Translations under genes and position numbers: made by a program
Notes under the pieces: model-generated
Told to the model about the DNA's origin: nothing
Database searches by the model: none
The model's input: only the letters and a program-made list of their open reading frames with translations
In this document: piece after piece, positions 43,614-51,610 of the stretch
Layout: the number at the start of each line of letters is the position of its first letter
How positions within the stretch are numbered: position 1 is the stretch's first letter
NCBI RefSeq assembly: GCF_900105055.1
Contig: NZ_FNTA01000004.1
Location: 2,821,501-2,885,500 of the forward strand
Reading direction: 5' to 3'
DNA from: Amycolatopsis lurida
GTDB taxonomy: Bacteria > Actinomycetota > Actinomycetes > Mycobacteriales > Pseudonocardiaceae
Length of the DNA: 64,000 nt

Positions 43614-46600
43614 CTAGATCGTCGGGACGCTCCGCAGGAGTTGCCGCAGGCCTTCGGCGTCCAGCAGATCCGCCGGCCGGACGGTCTTGTCGTGTTTCAC
43701 GTAGTGGAACGCCGCGCGGACCTTCTCGACCGGCACCTTCTTCAGCGCCGCCCACGCCAGCCGGTACGCCGCCAGCTGCACGGCCAGCGGTTCGAGCCGG
43801 TCCTTGTCCGGCACGGCGCCGGTCTTCCAGTCGACGACGGTCCAGCCGCCGTCCGCGTCGGCGAACACGGCGTCCATCCGCCCGCGCACCGTCACGCCCA
43901 CGACGTCCGCCGAGAACGGGACCTCGACGGCGTGCGGCACCCGGTGCGCCCACTCGCTCTTCTCGAACGCGGTCTGCAACGCCTCCAGCTCGGTATCGGG
44001 GGCCTCGTCGACGTCGGCCGCGCCCGGCAGGTCGTGGATCTCCAGCAGCTGCTCGCCACCGAACCGCTGCTCCAGCCAGCCGTGGAACGCCGTCCCCCGG
44101 CGCGCGTACGTGTTGGGGCGCACGGGAAGCGGCCGCCGCAGCCGCTTGGCCAGCGCCGCGGGATCGGCCGACAGCTCCACCAGCTGACTCACCGAGAGAT
44201 GCGGCGGCAGGACCACCTGCTGCACGCGATCCCGTGCCCGCGCGCGCTCCTCCAGCAGCACCTTGGTGTCGGAGATCCAGCCGTCCGGATCGTCCTCTTC
44301 CTCTTCCTCGGCGTGTTCGGCCTCTTCCATCGCACCGAGCACCAGGTCGACGCCGCCTGCGACGCCTTCGCGCCGCGGCCACAGCGGATCGACCGGCCAG
44401 CGCGCTCGGCGGGAGTCGGCGACCAGCGGATTCTCGCCGTCGGTTTCCGGCTCGTCGGCCCAGTGCTCGATGCGGCCGACCGAGTTCGCCCGCATCACCT
44501 CGCCGATTTCCAGCAGGAATTCCGACGGCCCCTTCGGCCGCGCGCTGCTCTCGTTCCACCAATGACCTGAGATCAGCATCGTGTGCTCGGAGCGCGTCAG
44601 CGCGACGTAACAGAGCCGCCGCTCCTCGTCCGCTTCACGCGCGACGAAGCCTTCTTCGTGCAGCTCCAGTGCTTCCTGCACTTCCTTGCGGTCCGCGCCT
44701 TCGGGAATCCGCAGCACCGGCAAGTCCTCGGAGTCACCGCGCAGCGCGGCGGGCAGCGAGGTCGACGTCCGCAGCCACGACGACGAACGCCGCCGGCCGG
44801 GGAAGACCTCCTTGACCAGATGCGGGATCGCGACGATGCGCCATTCCAGCCCCTTGGCCGAGTGCACCGTCAGTACCTGGACCCGATCCGGGACGACCTC
44901 CACCTCGCCCGGAGTGAGCCCGTCTTCCGCGTGCGCGGCCGTGTTCAGGTAGTCCACAAAGGACAACAGGGTGGCCGTCGGCGAGGTCTCGGCGAAATCC
45001 GTGACGACGTCGGCGAAAGCGTCCAGATGCGCGCGTCCGGCCGGCCCTGGGCGGGCCAGAGACTCGACGTCGAGCAGCATGGTGCGCTCCACGTCGGCGA
45101 CCAGCTCGGGCAGCGACTGGTCCAGCCGCCGTCGCAACGCCGACAACTCGGCGCCGATCTTCCGGATCCGCCGGTAGCCCTCGGGAGAATACCGGTCCGG
45201 TGTCCCGGGATCGTCGATGGCGTCGGCGAGCCCCGCCTGCTCGACCCGTTCGGTCACCAGCACCGGTTCGTCCACATCGGACTTCCCCGACGGCGGGACC
45301 GGCGAGGACAGTTCGCCCGCACGTCGCCACAACGCCGCGAGGTCTGCCGCCGCGATCCGCCAGCGCGCCCCGGTGAGCAACCGCGCCGCCGCGCTGCCCG
45401 CGAGCGGGTCCGCGAGCACGCGCAACGTGCTGACCAGGTCCGCGACCTCGGGTTCGTCGAGGAGCCCGCCGAGACCGACGACCTCCACCGGCAGTCCGCG
45501 TGCCCGCATTTCCGCCGCGATCGGCGCCATGTCGGCGCGACGGCGCACCAGCACCGCGGCCGTCGGCGGTTTTCCGGTCTCCTCCACGGTTTCGAACCAG
45601 CGTTTCGCCACCGCGTCGGCCACCCACTCGCGTTCGGCGCGGACGTCCGGGAGCAGCGCGGCGGCGATATCGGCCGAGCCCGCGCCTTCCAGCGCGCGCA
45701 GCCGCGCGACACCGAGACCGCGTTCCCGCAACGGTTCCGAGATCGCGTTCGCGAGTTCGAGCACCTCGGGCGGGTTGCGGAAACTGGTCAGCAGCCCGAA
45801 GTCCCAGGCCGGGACGAGCCGTTCGCCGTTGTCGCGGGGGAAGTCCGTGGTGAACCGGGGCAGGTTCGCCGCGCTCGCCCCGCGCCAGCCGTAGATGGCC
45901 TGTGCCGGGTCGCCCACCGCGGTCACCGGCATCGGCGGATGCTCGACGCCGCCGAACAGCGACCGCAGCAGGATGCGCTGAGCATGCCCGGTGTCCTGGT
46001 ACTCGTCGAGCAGGACGGCGCCGTAGCGCTCGCGCTCCCCCGCGACCACCGCCGGATAGCTGCTGGCGAGCTGCGCGGCCAGCGACATCTGGTCGGCGAA
46101 GTCGAGCGCGCCTTCCGCCCGTTTCCGCATGTGATACGCCTCGACCAGCGGCAGGAGCGCGAGCCGGAACCGTTGCGCGGCCATGACTTCGGCGAGTTTC
46201 TGCGGCAACGACGCGCGCTGCCCCTTCGCGCGCGGCGCGTTCTCGATGACCTCGCACAGCCAGGACGTGTACTCCGCGAGCCGTTCGGTCTCGACCAGAT
46301 GCTCGCCGAGCTCCCCGGCCAGCGCCAGCAGTTGCGCCGTCACCGTGGAGGGCACGCGGTCGGTGTCCAGATCATTGTCCCAAGTGGACACGACGCGATG
46401 CGAGAACTGCCACGAAGACGTCTCCGAAAGCAACCGGACGCCGGGCTGGACGGGCAACCGGAGGCCGTGTTCGGACAGCAGCCGCCCGGCGTACGCGTGA
46501 TAGGTGAGCACCGTCGGCTCGCCCGCGGTCACCGTGGTGCGCAGGTCGCCGGTCGGGTCGATCTTGTCGAGCAGCCCCGATCCGACCAGGCGGCGCAGCC

Positions 46601-46871
46601 GGGTGCGGACGCGTTCGCCGAGCTGGCGGGCGGCCTTGCGGGTGAAGGTCAGGCCGAGCACGCGTTCCGGCGGGACGACGCTGTTGGCCACCAGCCACAC
46701 CACGCGCGCGGCCATCGTCTCGGTCTTGCCGGCACCCGCGCCGGCGACGACCAGCGACGGCTCGATCGGCGCGGCGATCACCTCGGCCTGCTCGTCGGTC
46801 GGACTGTGCAGGCCGAGCGCGCGGGCGATTTCGCCCGGCTCGACCTGACGGCGCTGAAGTTCGGAGATCAA
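43614..46871 (-). CDS. adnB: AdnB: UvrD-type helicase-nuclease subunit
   Basis: A 1085-residue subunit of the mycobacterial-type AdnAB complex that resects double-strand breaks. Walker A is VVAGAGAGKTETM (42-54) and the helicase has LGLTFTRKAARQLGERVR, VLLDEYQDTGHAQ, AVGDPAQAIYGWRGA and LTVHSAKGLEWRIVAIP. The C-terminal RecB-like nuclease has GRMDAVFADADGGWTVVDWKTG and AYRLAW. The start is TTG 46871, which overlaps the adnA stop (TTGA) and has AGGTGA before it. An ATG 19 codons upstream lacks a ribosome site. The length matches AdnB of M. tuberculosis (about 1101 residues). Confidence 0.93.
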   Translation of the reverse strand: MISELQRRQVEPGEIARALGLHSPTDEQAEVIAAPIEPSLVVAGAGAGKTETMAARVVWLVANSVVPPERVLGLTFTRKAARQLGERVRTRLRRLVGSGLLDKIDPTGDLRTTVTAGEPTVLTYHAYAGRLLSEHGLRLPVQPGVRLLSETSSWQFSHRVVSTWDNDLDTDRVPSTVTAQLLALAGELGEHLVETERLAEYTSWLCEVIENAPRAKGQRASLPQKLAEVMAAQRFRLALLPLVEAYHMRKRAEGALDFADQMSLAAQLASSYPAVVAGERERYGAVLLDEYQDTGHAQRILLRSLFGGVEHPPMPVTAVGDPAQAIYGWRGASAANLPRFTTDFPRDNGERLVPAWDFGLLTSFRNPPEVLELANAISEPLRERGLGVARLRALEGAGSADIAAALLPDVRAEREWVADAVAKRWFETVEETGKPPTAAVLVRRRADMAPIAAEMRARGLPVEVVGLGGLLDEPEVADLVSTLRVLADPLAGSAAARLLTGARWRIAAADLAALWRRAGELSSPVPPSGKSDVDEPVLVTERVEQAGLADAIDDPGTPDRYSPEGYRRIRKIGAELSALRRRLDQSLPELVADVERTMLLDVESLARPGPAGRAHLDAFADVVTDFAETSPTATLLSFVDYLNTAAHAEDGLTPGEVEVVPDRVQVLTVHSAKGLEWRIVAIPHLVKEVFPGRRRSSSWLRTSTSLPAALRGDSEDLPVLRIPEGADRKEVQEALELHEEGFVAREADEERRLCYVALTRSEHTMLISGHWWNESSARPKGPSEFLLEIGEVMRANSVGRIEHWADEPETDGENPLVADSRRARWPVDPLWPRREGVAGGVDLVLGAMEEAEHAEEEEEDDPDGWISDTKVLLEERARARDRVQQVVLPPHLSVSQLVELSADPAALAKRLRRPLPVRPNTYARRGTAFHGWLEQRFGGEQLLEIHDLPGAADVDEAPDTELEALQTAFEKSEWAHRVPHAVEVPFSADVVGVTVRGRMDAVFADADGGWTVVDWKTGAVPDKDRLEPLAVQLAAYRLAWAALKKVPVEKVRAAFHYVKHDKTVRPADLLDAEGLRQLLRSVPTI

Positions 46872-49800
46872 GGACCGGTCACCTGCCTGCCCTCGGGCCG
46901 GAGCGGGCAGCAACCCCTTGCCGGGCAACGATCACAGTCCGGGTTCTCGGTGACTCCGTACTCCGGGCCCGCGGCGGATCCGGCCGCCGACCGCACCAGT
47001 TCCAGCCACTGCTTGCCGCCGTCCTCGTCCAGCGGCGCCTGCTCACGCTGGGTGGATCCGGTCTTGTTGTTGGACTTCGCGACGTAGACCAGCCGCGCGC
47101 CACCGGGTTTCGAACCGCCCTCGACCGCACCGAGCAGCACGGCGAGCTGGTACGCGGCGAGCTGCGGATGCTGTTCGGCGTCGGCGGCGGAGATCGGGAC
47201 CTTGCCGGTCTTGATGTCGATGACGACCGGACGGCCGTCCTTGTCCATCTCGACGCGGTCGACGCGGCCGCGCAACAGCACGCGGACGTCGTCATCGCCG
47301 ACCGGCAACTCGACCTCGATGTCCTGCTCGACCCCGGCTTCGATCAGCTCCTTACGGCTGGATTCCAGCCAGGTGATGAAGTTCCGCAGCATCTGCTCGA
47401 CCCGCGACCGCTCACGGCGCGAGAACCACGGCGCCCCCGCGTCGACCCGGACCCACGCTTCGTCGAGAGCGGCGCGGATCTGCTCGTCACTGCTGCCACC
47501 CGCGACCGCCTGCGCGAGGCCGTGCACCAGGGTTCCGGTGACCGCCGCGAGTTGCGCCGGGTCACTGCCGCCGTGGCGTTCGATCAGCCAGCGCAGCGGG
47601 CATTTGACCAGAACCTCCACAGTGGACGGTGAGATACGGATGAGGTCGCCCGGCCCGTGCACGGGTTCGCCGGTGGAGGGTTCCAGCAGGCCGTACCAGG
47701 TGCCCGGATGCGCGCCCGGCACCCCGGCGGCGGCCAGTTTCGCGAGCTGCCGTGCCGCCCGCTGTCGCCGCTCCGGCTCGCTTTTGTCGTCACAGACGAC
47801 CTCACGGAGTTCGCCGACGAGTTCGGCGAGCACCAGCGAACGTTCCGCCGGCTTCATCCGCGAGTCGAGGCCGCCGTCGTCCGCACCGTTCTCCTCCAGG
47901 TCGTCGATGAACCGCGAGGGCTGCTCGTCCTCGCCTGCGACCGCGCTGACCAGCAACGTCTTCCGCGCGCGGCTCGCGGCGAGGTAGAACAGCCGCCGCT
48001 CCTCGGCGAGGATCGGCGCGGTGGCGGACACCTTTTCGTCGTCGACTCCGGACATGAGGTCGACCAGCCGCTCGACGCCGAGCACGGAACCGCGCAGCCG
48101 CAGATCCGGCCAGCTGCCCTCCTGGACACCGGCGATGGCCACGACCGTCCACTCGCGACCGGCGGACGCGTGCGCCGTGAGGAGCGAGACGCCGTCGCTC
48201 TTCATCGCGGCGGGCGCCAGCGTGTCACCGGCGATGTTCTGCGAGGACAGGTAATCCGCGAACGAGGCGACACTCGCCTTCGGCAATCTGTCGACATAGC
48301 GACCAGCCGCGTCGAAGAGCGCGACGATCGCGTCGAGGTCGCGATCCGCCTGAGAACCGAGCGAACCACCACGGTCGACCATACGCAGCAGGCGCTCCTC
48401 CAGACCGCTCGCCTGCCAGAGATCCCACAGCACCTGCTCGACGCCGTCCCCGCGTACGACGGCTTGGTGCGCGGCGTGCAGCAGGCCGCCGATCCGGCGC
48501 ATCGGCAACGCCTCGGCCTCGGCGAGACCGGTGAGAACGTCGTTGGTCCGCAAGGCTTCCACCAGCAGCTCGTCGCTCGACCGCTGTCCGCCGCCCGCGA
48601 GCTCCAGCCTGCGCAAGCCACGACGCAGCCTGCGCAGGGCGAGCGGATCCGCGCCGCCCAAGGGCGAGGACAACAGCATCTCGGCGAGGTCGACGTCGAG
48701 CAGGTCCGGATCCGCGGCGAGCCGCAACATCGCCAGCAGAGGACGAACTGCGGGCTGCTTCGCGAGCGGCAGTTCTTCGGTGGCGGAACCGATAGGCACC
48801 CCGGCTGCCCGGAGAGCACGCTGCAGGACAAGGAAAGTACGAGCGGGCGAGCGGACGAGCACCGCCATTTCCGACCACGGCACGCCGTCGACGAGATGCG
48901 CGCGGCGGAGCTGATCGGCGATCCAGCTCGCCTCGGCGGCCGGCGTCGGCATCAGGCGGACCCGGACGACGCCGCCCTCGGCGTCCGGCGCGTCGACGAG
49001 TTTGCGTTGCGGCGACGAGCCGGGCAGCACGGAGCCGAGTTTCGTGACTGCCGTGCGGATCACCGGGGCGAGCCGGTGGGCCGTGGTCAGCAGGACCGTG
49101 CGCTCGCCGTCCTCGTCCGCGTCGGCGAACAGGCTCGGATCCGCGCCGCGGAAGGAGAACACGGACTGATCGGGATCGCCCGCGACGACGAACTCGTCGG
49201 CCGCGTGCCCGATGAGCCGGATGAGCTGCGTCTGCAACGGGTCGAGATGCTGCGCGTCGTCGACGAAGAGATGCCGGACGCGGCGCTGCTCGCGTTCGCG
49301 CAGTTCGGGATCGTCCTCCAGCGCGAGCAGCGCCGAAGTGACCAGCTCGGCGGCGTCCAGCGCGGGAGCGCTCGCGACGCCGAGCGCGTTGCCGCCCGCG
49401 CCCTGCAGCAGCGTGACCTCTTCGTACTGGCTCCAGAAGCGCCCGGCCGCGATCCACTCCTCGCGGCCGCGGCGCCTGCCGAGCTCGACCAGGTCTTCCG
49501 GGCCCAGCCCGCGCTCGGCAGCGCGAAGCAAGAGGTCTCGCAGCTCCTCGGCGAACCCGGGCACGCCCAACGCGGGCCGCAGCTGCTCCGGCCAGTCGAG
49601 CGCGCCCTCTTCGAGGTCGCCTGCGAGCAGGTCACGGACGACGACGTCCTGTTCCGCTCCGGCGAGCAGGCGAGGCGGCGGGAGATCGTCGGCCTGCGCC
49701 TCCATCCGCAACAGCGCGTACGCGTACGAGTGCACCGTGCGCACGAGCGGCTCACGGATCGTGCGCGGCAGCGGATCCTCTTCCGGGTCGGTGGTGAGCC

Positions 49801-50083
49801 GGTGGGTGATGTCGGCGCGCAGGACCTCGGCCGCCTTGCGGGAGGTGGTCAGGATGAGCACGCTCTCCGGGTTCGCGCCCTCCGCGATGCGCCGCGACGC
49901 CGCCGACGCCAGCAAGGCCGTCTTGCCCGTGCCCGGCCCGCCGAGGACCCGGCGGAAGCCGTCCGGGGCGGCCAGCAGGCGGCGGGCGCCGGAATCCCAC
50001 TGGAACGACGGCGTGCCGGTGACCGGCGTGCGGACCAGCCGCGCGTCGGTTCCTGCCGCTGTTCGCCGCCCGTTCACGCCCAC
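46868..50083 (-). CDS. adnA: AdnA: UvrD-like helicase-nuclease subunit
   Basis: A 1071-residue partner of AdnB. Walker A is GGPGTGKTALL (48-58), and LILTTSRKAAEVLRADI, FVVAGDPDQSVFSFRGADPS and the region around LLTAHASAGREWTVVAIAGV follow. The C-terminal nuclease has the VVIDIKTGK motif, and a terminal cysteine group (CDRCPARGCCPLRP) resembles a Fe-S ligand set. The start is GTG 50083 or GTG 50077. It is divergent from the atl gene. In mycobacteria the upstream neighbour Rv3204 is also an alkyltransferase-like gene. Confidence 0.92.
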   Translation of the reverse strand: MGVNGRRTAAGTDARLVRTPVTGTPSFQWDSGARRLLAAPDGFRRVLGGPGTGKTALLASAASRRIAEGANPESVLILTTSRKAAEVLRADITHRLTTDPEEDPLPRTIREPLVRTVHSYAYALLRMEAQADDLPPPRLLAGAEQDVVVRDLLAGDLEEGALDWPEQLRPALGVPGFAEELRDLLLRAAERGLGPEDLVELGRRRGREEWIAAGRFWSQYEEVTLLQGAGGNALGVASAPALDAAELVTSALLALEDDPELREREQRRVRHLFVDDAQHLDPLQTQLIRLIGHAADEFVVAGDPDQSVFSFRGADPSLFADADEDGERTVLLTTAHRLAPVIRTAVTKLGSVLPGSSPQRKLVDAPDAEGGVVRVRLMPTPAAEASWIADQLRRAHLVDGVPWSEMAVLVRSPARTFLVLQRALRAAGVPIGSATEELPLAKQPAVRPLLAMLRLAADPDLLDVDLAEMLLSSPLGGADPLALRRLRRGLRRLELAGGGQRSSDELLVEALRTNDVLTGLAEAEALPMRRIGGLLHAAHQAVVRGDGVEQVLWDLWQASGLEERLLRMVDRGGSLGSQADRDLDAIVALFDAAGRYVDRLPKASVASFADYLSSQNIAGDTLAPAAMKSDGVSLLTAHASAGREWTVVAIAGVQEGSWPDLRLRGSVLGVERLVDLMSGVDDEKVSATAPILAEERRLFYLAASRARKTLLVSAVAGEDEQPSRFIDDLEENGADDGGLDSRMKPAERSLVLAELVGELREVVCDDKSEPERRQRAARQLAKLAAAGVPGAHPGTWYGLLEPSTGEPVHGPGDLIRISPSTVEVLVKCPLRWLIERHGGSDPAQLAAVTGTLVHGLAQAVAGGSSDEQIRAALDEAWVRVDAGAPWFSRRERSRVEQMLRNFITWLESSRKELIEAGVEQDIEVELPVGDDDVRVLLRGRVDRVEMDKDGRPVVIDIKTGKVPISAADAEQHPQLAAYQLAVLLGAVEGGSKPGGARLVYVAKSNNKTGSTQREQAPLDEDGGKQWLELVRSAAGSAAGPEYGVTENPDCDRCPARGCCPLRPEGRQVTGP

Positions 50084-50137
50084 GATGGAACCACGCCCCG
50101 CCGACACAACCTCGCAGCGGCACGGCAAAGTGGTCCC

Positions 50138-50461
50138 ATGGATGACGAACTGCACGAGCGGGTGCGCGAGGTCATCGCGAGCGTGCCCGCCGGCTCGGTC
50201 GCGACTTATGGGGATATAGCGTCGGTTTCGGGGGCCCCGTCCCCGCGGCTGGTCGGCCGGATCCTCGGCGAGGACGGCCACGATCTGCCTTGGCACCGCA
50301 TTCTGCGGGCCGACGGGACACCGGCTCCGCATCTGCTCGACGAGCAACTGCAACGACTGCGCGCGGAGGGCGTCATCCCCGACGGCCAGCGCGTCGACCT
50401 GCGGAAATACCGGTGGCAACGTGATCCGGATGACGACGCTGGTCCGGGCGCTCTCTTTTAG
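50138..50461 (+). CDS. Alkyltransferase-like (ATL) DNA lesion-binding protein
   Basis: A 107-residue MGMT-C fold protein with the DNA-binding helix ASVSGAPSPRLVGRIL. The active-site motif PCHR of O6-alkylguanine methyltransferase is replaced by PWHRIL, so the acceptor cysteine is a tryptophan. ATL proteins therefore bind O6-alkylguanine lesions without repair and pass them to nucleotide excision repair. The last codon lies within the iron box of the next gene. Confidence 0.9.
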   Translation: MDDELHERVREVIASVPAGSVATYGDIASVSGAPSPRLVGRILGEDGHDLPWHRILRADGTPAPHLLDEQLQRLRAEGVIPDGQRVDLRKYRWQRDPDDDAGPGALF

Positions 50462-50476
50462 GTTAGCCTCGCCTAA
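50458..50476 (+). promoter_or_regulatory. IdeR/DtxR iron box
   Basis: TTAGGTTAGCCTCGCCTAA matches the IdeR consensus TTAGGTTAGSCTAACCTAA at 17 of 19 positions. It starts in the stop region of the ATL gene and ends on the A of the ATG of the siderophore-interacting protein gene. IdeR with Fe(II) should block this site, and transcript and translation starts are nearly coincident. Confidence 0.85.
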
Positions 50477-51306
50477 TGAGCTACATCGAGGCGAAGGTGA
50501 CCGGTGTCCGGCGGCTCACTCCGCATATGAGCAGGGTGACCTTCTCGGGGGCGTCGCTGGTGGACCAGGCGCCCGACCAGTACCTGAAGGTGTTCTTCCC
50601 GCAGCCCGGCCAGGCGGCGCCCGTGCTGCCCGCTCCGCTGAGCGGCGACGAAGTCCTGTCCTGGTACCGGACCTACCTCGCGATGCCCGACGACGTCCGG
50701 CCGCCGATGCGCACGTACACCGTGCGCGCGCTGCGACCGTCGGTGCGGGAGGTGGACATCGACTTCGTGCTGCACGGCGACGAAGGCCCGGCCTCGGCGT
50801 GGGCTTCGCGCGCTTCGGAGGGCGATCGGGTCGCCTTCCTGGGACCGCACGGGCTCTACGACGTGCCCTCGGACACCAACTGGCAGCTGCTGGTCGGTGA
50901 CGAGACCGCCATCCCGGCGATCGGCGCGATCGTCGAGGCGCTGCCCGCCGGGACGCGAGCGGTGGTCTACGTCGAGATCAGTGATCGCGAAGACCGGCAG
51001 GTCTTCGAAACGCAGGGAACCGTGGAACTGCACTGGGTGGTGCGAGGCTCCGGCCCTGTCGGCGACGCGGTGCTCGAAGCCGTCCGGAAAGCGGAGCTGC
51101 CTGGCGGAACGCCCTACGCCTGGATCTCCGGCGAAGCGAACATGGTGAAGTTGGTGCGGCGGCACCTCGTACGGGAGCGCGGGGTCGACAAGCGGGCGAT
51201 CTGCTTCACGGGGTACTGGCGGCAAGGGGTGAGCGAAGAGGCCGCCGGCCGTGAAGCGATGAGGCAGGCGGAGGCCGGGGAGGCTCCGGCTCCCGACGAG
51301 GACTGA
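50476..51306 (+). CDS. Siderophore-interacting protein (ferric-siderophore reductase)
   Basis: A 276-residue NAD(P)H:flavin-linked reductase of the SIP family, which releases iron from imported ferric siderophores. Motifs are PPMRTYTVRALRP (FAD binding), GPASAWASRASEGDRVAFLGPHG, and AWISGEANMVKLVRRHLVRERGVDKRAICFTGYWRQG at the C-terminus. It is regulated by an iron box immediately upstream; no siderophore gene neighbours it. Confidence 0.93.
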   Translation: MSYIEAKVTGVRRLTPHMSRVTFSGASLVDQAPDQYLKVFFPQPGQAAPVLPAPLSGDEVLSWYRTYLAMPDDVRPPMRTYTVRALRPSVREVDIDFVLHGDEGPASAWASRASEGDRVAFLGPHGLYDVPSDTNWQLLVGDETAIPAIGAIVEALPAGTRAVVYVEISDREDRQVFETQGTVELHWVVRGSGPVGDAVLEAVRKAELPGGTPYAWISGEANMVKLVRRHLVRERGVDKRAICFTGYWRQGVSEEAAGREAMRQAEAGEAPAPDED

Positions 51307-51337
51307 GGGCTTTCGGACTGAATGCGGAAGATGCCAC

Positions 51338-51392
51338 GTGCACCCAATGTGGCATTGGGGCCATTGAGTGTCCCCACTGCCACATTGGGCAC
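51338..51392. repeat. Palindrome family D copy 2
   Basis: CCCAATGTGGCA (51343-51354) pairs exactly with TGCCACATTGGG (51378-51389), the same core as the element at 21441-21503. It is the first part of the 304-base gap after the SIP gene. Confidence 0.65.
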
Positions 51393-51419
51393 CCTCGGCT
51401 CTGCGTCGGCCAGCGCCGT

Positions 51420-51474
51420 GTCCTGAAGGCCCCCTTTGAGACGTTCGACGTCCTGAAGGCCACCCTTGAGACAT
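51420..51474. repeat. Direct 30-base repeat, family G
   Basis: GTCCTGAAGGCC(C/A) and CCTTTGAGAC or CCCTTGAGAC recur at 51420 and 51450, 30 bases apart. Confidence 0.55.
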
Positions 51475-51508
51475 CGGTGACCATCGCGCAACCCGCCTCA
51501 GTAGACCT

Positions 51509-51594
51509 CTGACCTGCAGGAAGAGAGCAAGGGACCTTTGCTATCACTTACGCAGGCATGCTAAGCAAGTGAGAGCAAAGGTCCCTTACTCCCC
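51509..51594. repeat. Inverted pair of family B repeats (copies 6 and 7)
   Basis: Copy 6 (51509-51545, forward) and copy 7 (51571-51594, reverse) form one long inverted repeat, with AGCAAGGGACCTTTG opposite GCAAAGGTCCCTTACTC, around a centre with CACTT/AAGTG arms. It is a probable terminator between the SIP gene and the convergent kinase gene. Confidence 0.7.
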
Positions 51595-51610
51595 TTCACG
51601 GACCGAAGCC

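Noticed and set aside
46872..46928. Longer AdnB N-terminus from ATG 46928
   Set aside because: No ribosome site, and it would overlap the adnA cysteine region by 61 bases. TTG 46871 has AGGTGA and the TTGA overlap.
44583..50461. Very long plus-strand frames of 834 and 934 codons opposite adnB and adnA
   Set aside because: These are antisense shadows; only the last part (50138-50461), which begins at its own ATG and encodes the ATL fold, is real.
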